Notes under the pieces: model-generated | The model's input: the letters and a program-made list of their open reading frames with translations, nothing else | Told to the model about the DNA's origin: nothing | The model's database searches: none | Origin: an uncultured Spirochaetales bacterium | GTDB lineage: Bacteria; Spirochaetota; Spirochaetia; Sphaerochaetales; Sphaerochaetaceae | DNA length: 8,153 nucleotides | NCBI GenBank assembly: GCA_945947045.1 | Contig: CAMEXG010000087.1 | Coordinates: 1-8,153 of the forward strand | Direction: 5' to 3' | In this document: in pieces, positions 6,514 through 8,153 of the stretch | Layout of the letters: the number at the start of each line of letters is the position of its first letter | How positions within the stretch are numbered: the first letter of the stretch is position 1 | Position numbers and translations under genes: made by a program

Positions 6514-8153
6514 ATGACGATTTCCAAGTTTTCTGTACGTCATCCCGTAGTAATCGGAATGATACTAATCGCTCTCTCCCTCTTCGGCATATTCAGTATT
6601 TCAACAACAAATGTCGAGTTTGTAAGCGAAATAAACATGCCCCAGGTATATGTCGTCTCTGTTTGGCCTGGTGCAAGCAGCGAAGACATTGAAAAAGAAG
6701 TCATAAATGTGTTGGAAGATGATTTCGTCACTCTTCCTGATTTCAGGTCAATTTCATCTTCCGCCTCAAATAGTGTAGGAATAACTATCATAAGTTTTGC
6801 TGATGGTATTAATCCTGAAGACAAAATCCAGGATGTCAGAGACAGAATCAGGGAACTTGAAGACGATCTGCCGGATGACCTATCTGGCTTACCCCAGTGT
6901 ATGGTGGGGGGATCTGCAATGCTCAGCACCGCAACTTTCGCCGTCTATGGCGGAGAGGACCTGGGTGCTGTATCACAATATGTACTGGATACACTGAAGC
7001 CTCGCATTACACAGATTGACGGGGTATCGAAGATAGATGTATCGGGCACGGCAGAAGCAAGAGTCAGTGTCACCTTGAGGATAAAAGATTTGGAGAGTAA
7101 GGGAATAAATCCTCTTGCTGTATACCAGATGCTTGGTTACTCAAATAATTCCATTCCTCTTGGTTCTTCTATGTATGAAATGAAGAAAGTAAACCTTAAG
7201 TATGACGGATCATTCTCTTCTTTGGACGATATCAGAAATCTTCCTGTCGGTGCTACAAAAGAGGGTCAAATCATTAGGCTCAGCGATGTAGCGGATGTAT
7301 CTATTTCTTATCCTGAAAGAGATTACTACGTAAGAAGTGAAGGAGAAGATGTAATTGTGGTGGATGTCTTCAAACGAAGTGACGGAAACGCCATCAAGAT
7401 TACAGACCAGATTGAAAAAATCCTTGAAGAGTGCGAGAAGGAGACGGGCGGCGCAATCAAGTTTAAGATGATTGCTGAAGATAAGACCACTGTCACAAAC
7501 TCTCTTAGTACCGTTATACAGTCAGGTGTTATGGGAATAATCATCGCCATTCTGGTTATCTTCTTATTTCTTAATGATATAAGAGCTACAATGGTAATAG
7601 GAGTCTCCATTCCACTCTCCATCTTCTTTACTTTCATCGGTATGAAGCTCATGGGACTAACTGTAAATATTCTCTCCATCTCTGGTATGGTTGTAGCCCT
7701 GGGCTCAATAGTCGATGCTTCCATCGTCGTCATTGACGAGACATATAGGTATTATCAAGCGACAAAGAACGGGAATGCTTTATATAATGTCACCCAGTCC
7801 ATTGACAACGGTACTGATAAAGTAGGTATGTCTGTTCTAGGATCCAACCTTACTACTGTTGTCGTCTTTATTCCTATCACCATGATCTCAAGTCTTGTAG
7901 GAAAACTTCTTCATGATGTATCGATCACCTTTATGATCAGTATTCTCGCTTCATTGATTGTAGCCTTGATCTTCGTTCCTTGGCTCATGAAGAAGTTCTT
8001 GAAGGAGGGTGACGAATATAGAGTACCGAAGAACAAAAGTATTGTTGTAAAAGGTGTAGATAAACTGGAAAAGGGATATAACATCGCCCTAAAGAGAGTC
8101 CTTAAAGACCCGTTTTTCATTATTCTGTTGTCTATAGGTATTCTTTTTGTTAC
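6514..8153 (+). CDS. RND efflux pump, inner-membrane subunit, N-terminal half (runs off right edge)
   Basis: Open from the ATG at 6514 to the window end, 546 codons, about half of a typical RND permease of 1000-1050 residues. A first transmembrane helix (about 11-31) is followed by a periplasmic porter region with PGASSEDIEKEV (51-62) and SISSSASNSVGITIISF (78-94), the usual RND signatures. Helices 2-6 fall at about 334-353, 359-380, 386-407, 432-452 and 457-478, then a cytoplasmic linker and the start of helix 7 (about 531 on). Helix 4 holds the proton-relay Asp401 in IVDASIVVIDE; the neighbouring position, Asp408 in AcrB, is Ala402 here. The preceding gene stops one base before the ATG, and GAGG lies nine bases upstream, so adaptor and pump are translationally linked. 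Substrate is unknown: the drug-binding and metal-relay parts lie mostly outside the window. Subfamily assignment (multidrug versus heavy metal) is open. Confidence 0.93.
   Translation, partial: MTISKFSVRHPVVIGMILIALSLFGIFSISTTNVEFVSEINMPQVYVVSVWPGASSEDIEKEVINVLEDDFVTLPDFRSISSSASNSVGITIISFADGINPEDKIQDVRDRIRELEDDLPDDLSGLPQCMVGGSAMLSTATFAVYGGEDLGAVSQYVLDTLKPRITQIDGVSKIDVSGTAEARVSVTLRIKDLESKGINPLAVYQMLGYSNNSIPLGSSMYEMKKVNLKYDGSFSSLDDIRNLPVGATKEGQIIRLSDVADVSISYPERDYYVRSEGEDVIVVDVFKRSDGNAIKITDQIEKILEECEKETGGAIKFKMIAEDKTTVTNSLSTVIQSGVMGIIIAILVIFLFLNDIRATMVIGVSIPLSIFFTFIGMKLMGLTVNILSISGMVVALGSIVDASIVVIDETYRYYQATKNGNALYNVTQSIDNGTDKVGMSVLGSNLTTVVVFIPITMISSLVGKLLHDVSITFMISILASLIVALIFVPWLMKKFLKEGDEYRVPKNKSIVVKGVDKLEKGYNIALKRVLKDPFFIILLSIGILFV

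Noticed and set aside
7326..7733. Minus-strand open frame inside the RND pump gene
   Set aside because: It is antisense to helices 2-4 of the pump, and the plus-strand frame is uninterrupted and clearly RND.
1..8153. CRISPR arrays, transposons, tRNA/rRNA genes, phage or defence genes
   Set aside because: No regularly spaced repeats, transposase-like proteins, terminal repeats or RNA-gene signatures were seen on either strand; almost all of the window is accounted for by five ordinary genes.

Overview
The window looks like ordinary chromosome from a low-GC, probably diderm bacterium. RND efflux pumps of this kind are mostly found in cells with an outer membrane, and the two intracellular-type galactosidases suggest an organism living on plant or host oligosaccharides. 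A gut spirochaete (Sphaerochaetaceae/Treponema-like) would fit the style of the proteins, but that is a weak guess because no rRNA or marker gene is present.

Five protein genes form two divergent transcription units around an AT-rich intergenic region of 163 bp (5288-5450). Leftwards (minus strand) run a zinc/cadmium/lead P1B-type ATPase (2708-5287), a glycoside hydrolase family 2 enzyme of beta-galactosidase type (336-2663) and the first 115 codons of a GH36-type alpha-galactosidase (346 to the left edge). The two glycosidase genes overlap by 11 bp and are surely co-transcribed. The ATPase lies only 44 bp upstream of the GH2 start with no convincing terminator between them, so metal export and sugar cleavage may share a transcript. 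Rightwards (plus strand) run a membrane-fusion (periplasmic adaptor) protein (5451-6512) and, after one base, the N-terminal 546 residues of an RND inner-membrane pump (6514 to the right edge). These are two parts of a tripartite exporter; any outer-membrane channel gene lies outside the window.

The most informative signal is a 26-bp site (5297-5322) with two perfect 9-bp arms that matches the 12-2-12 architecture of ArsR/SmtB-family metal-sensor operators. It overlaps the -10 element of a good sigma70-like promoter (-35 TTGACT) and ends next to a perfect GGAGGT ribosome binding site in front of the ATPase. This predicts zinc- or cadmium-inducible derepression by a regulator that is not encoded here. 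The ATPase itself has four tandem HMA-like modules at its N terminus in the order degenerate, CAHC, CEEC, degenerate. The RND pump keeps only one of the two adjacent transmembrane-4 aspartates of AcrB.

I found no RNA genes, mobile elements, CRISPR arrays or phage signals. I do not see a wholly new system. The novelty is in the regulatory layout, the four-module ATPase N terminus and the gene neighbourhood.
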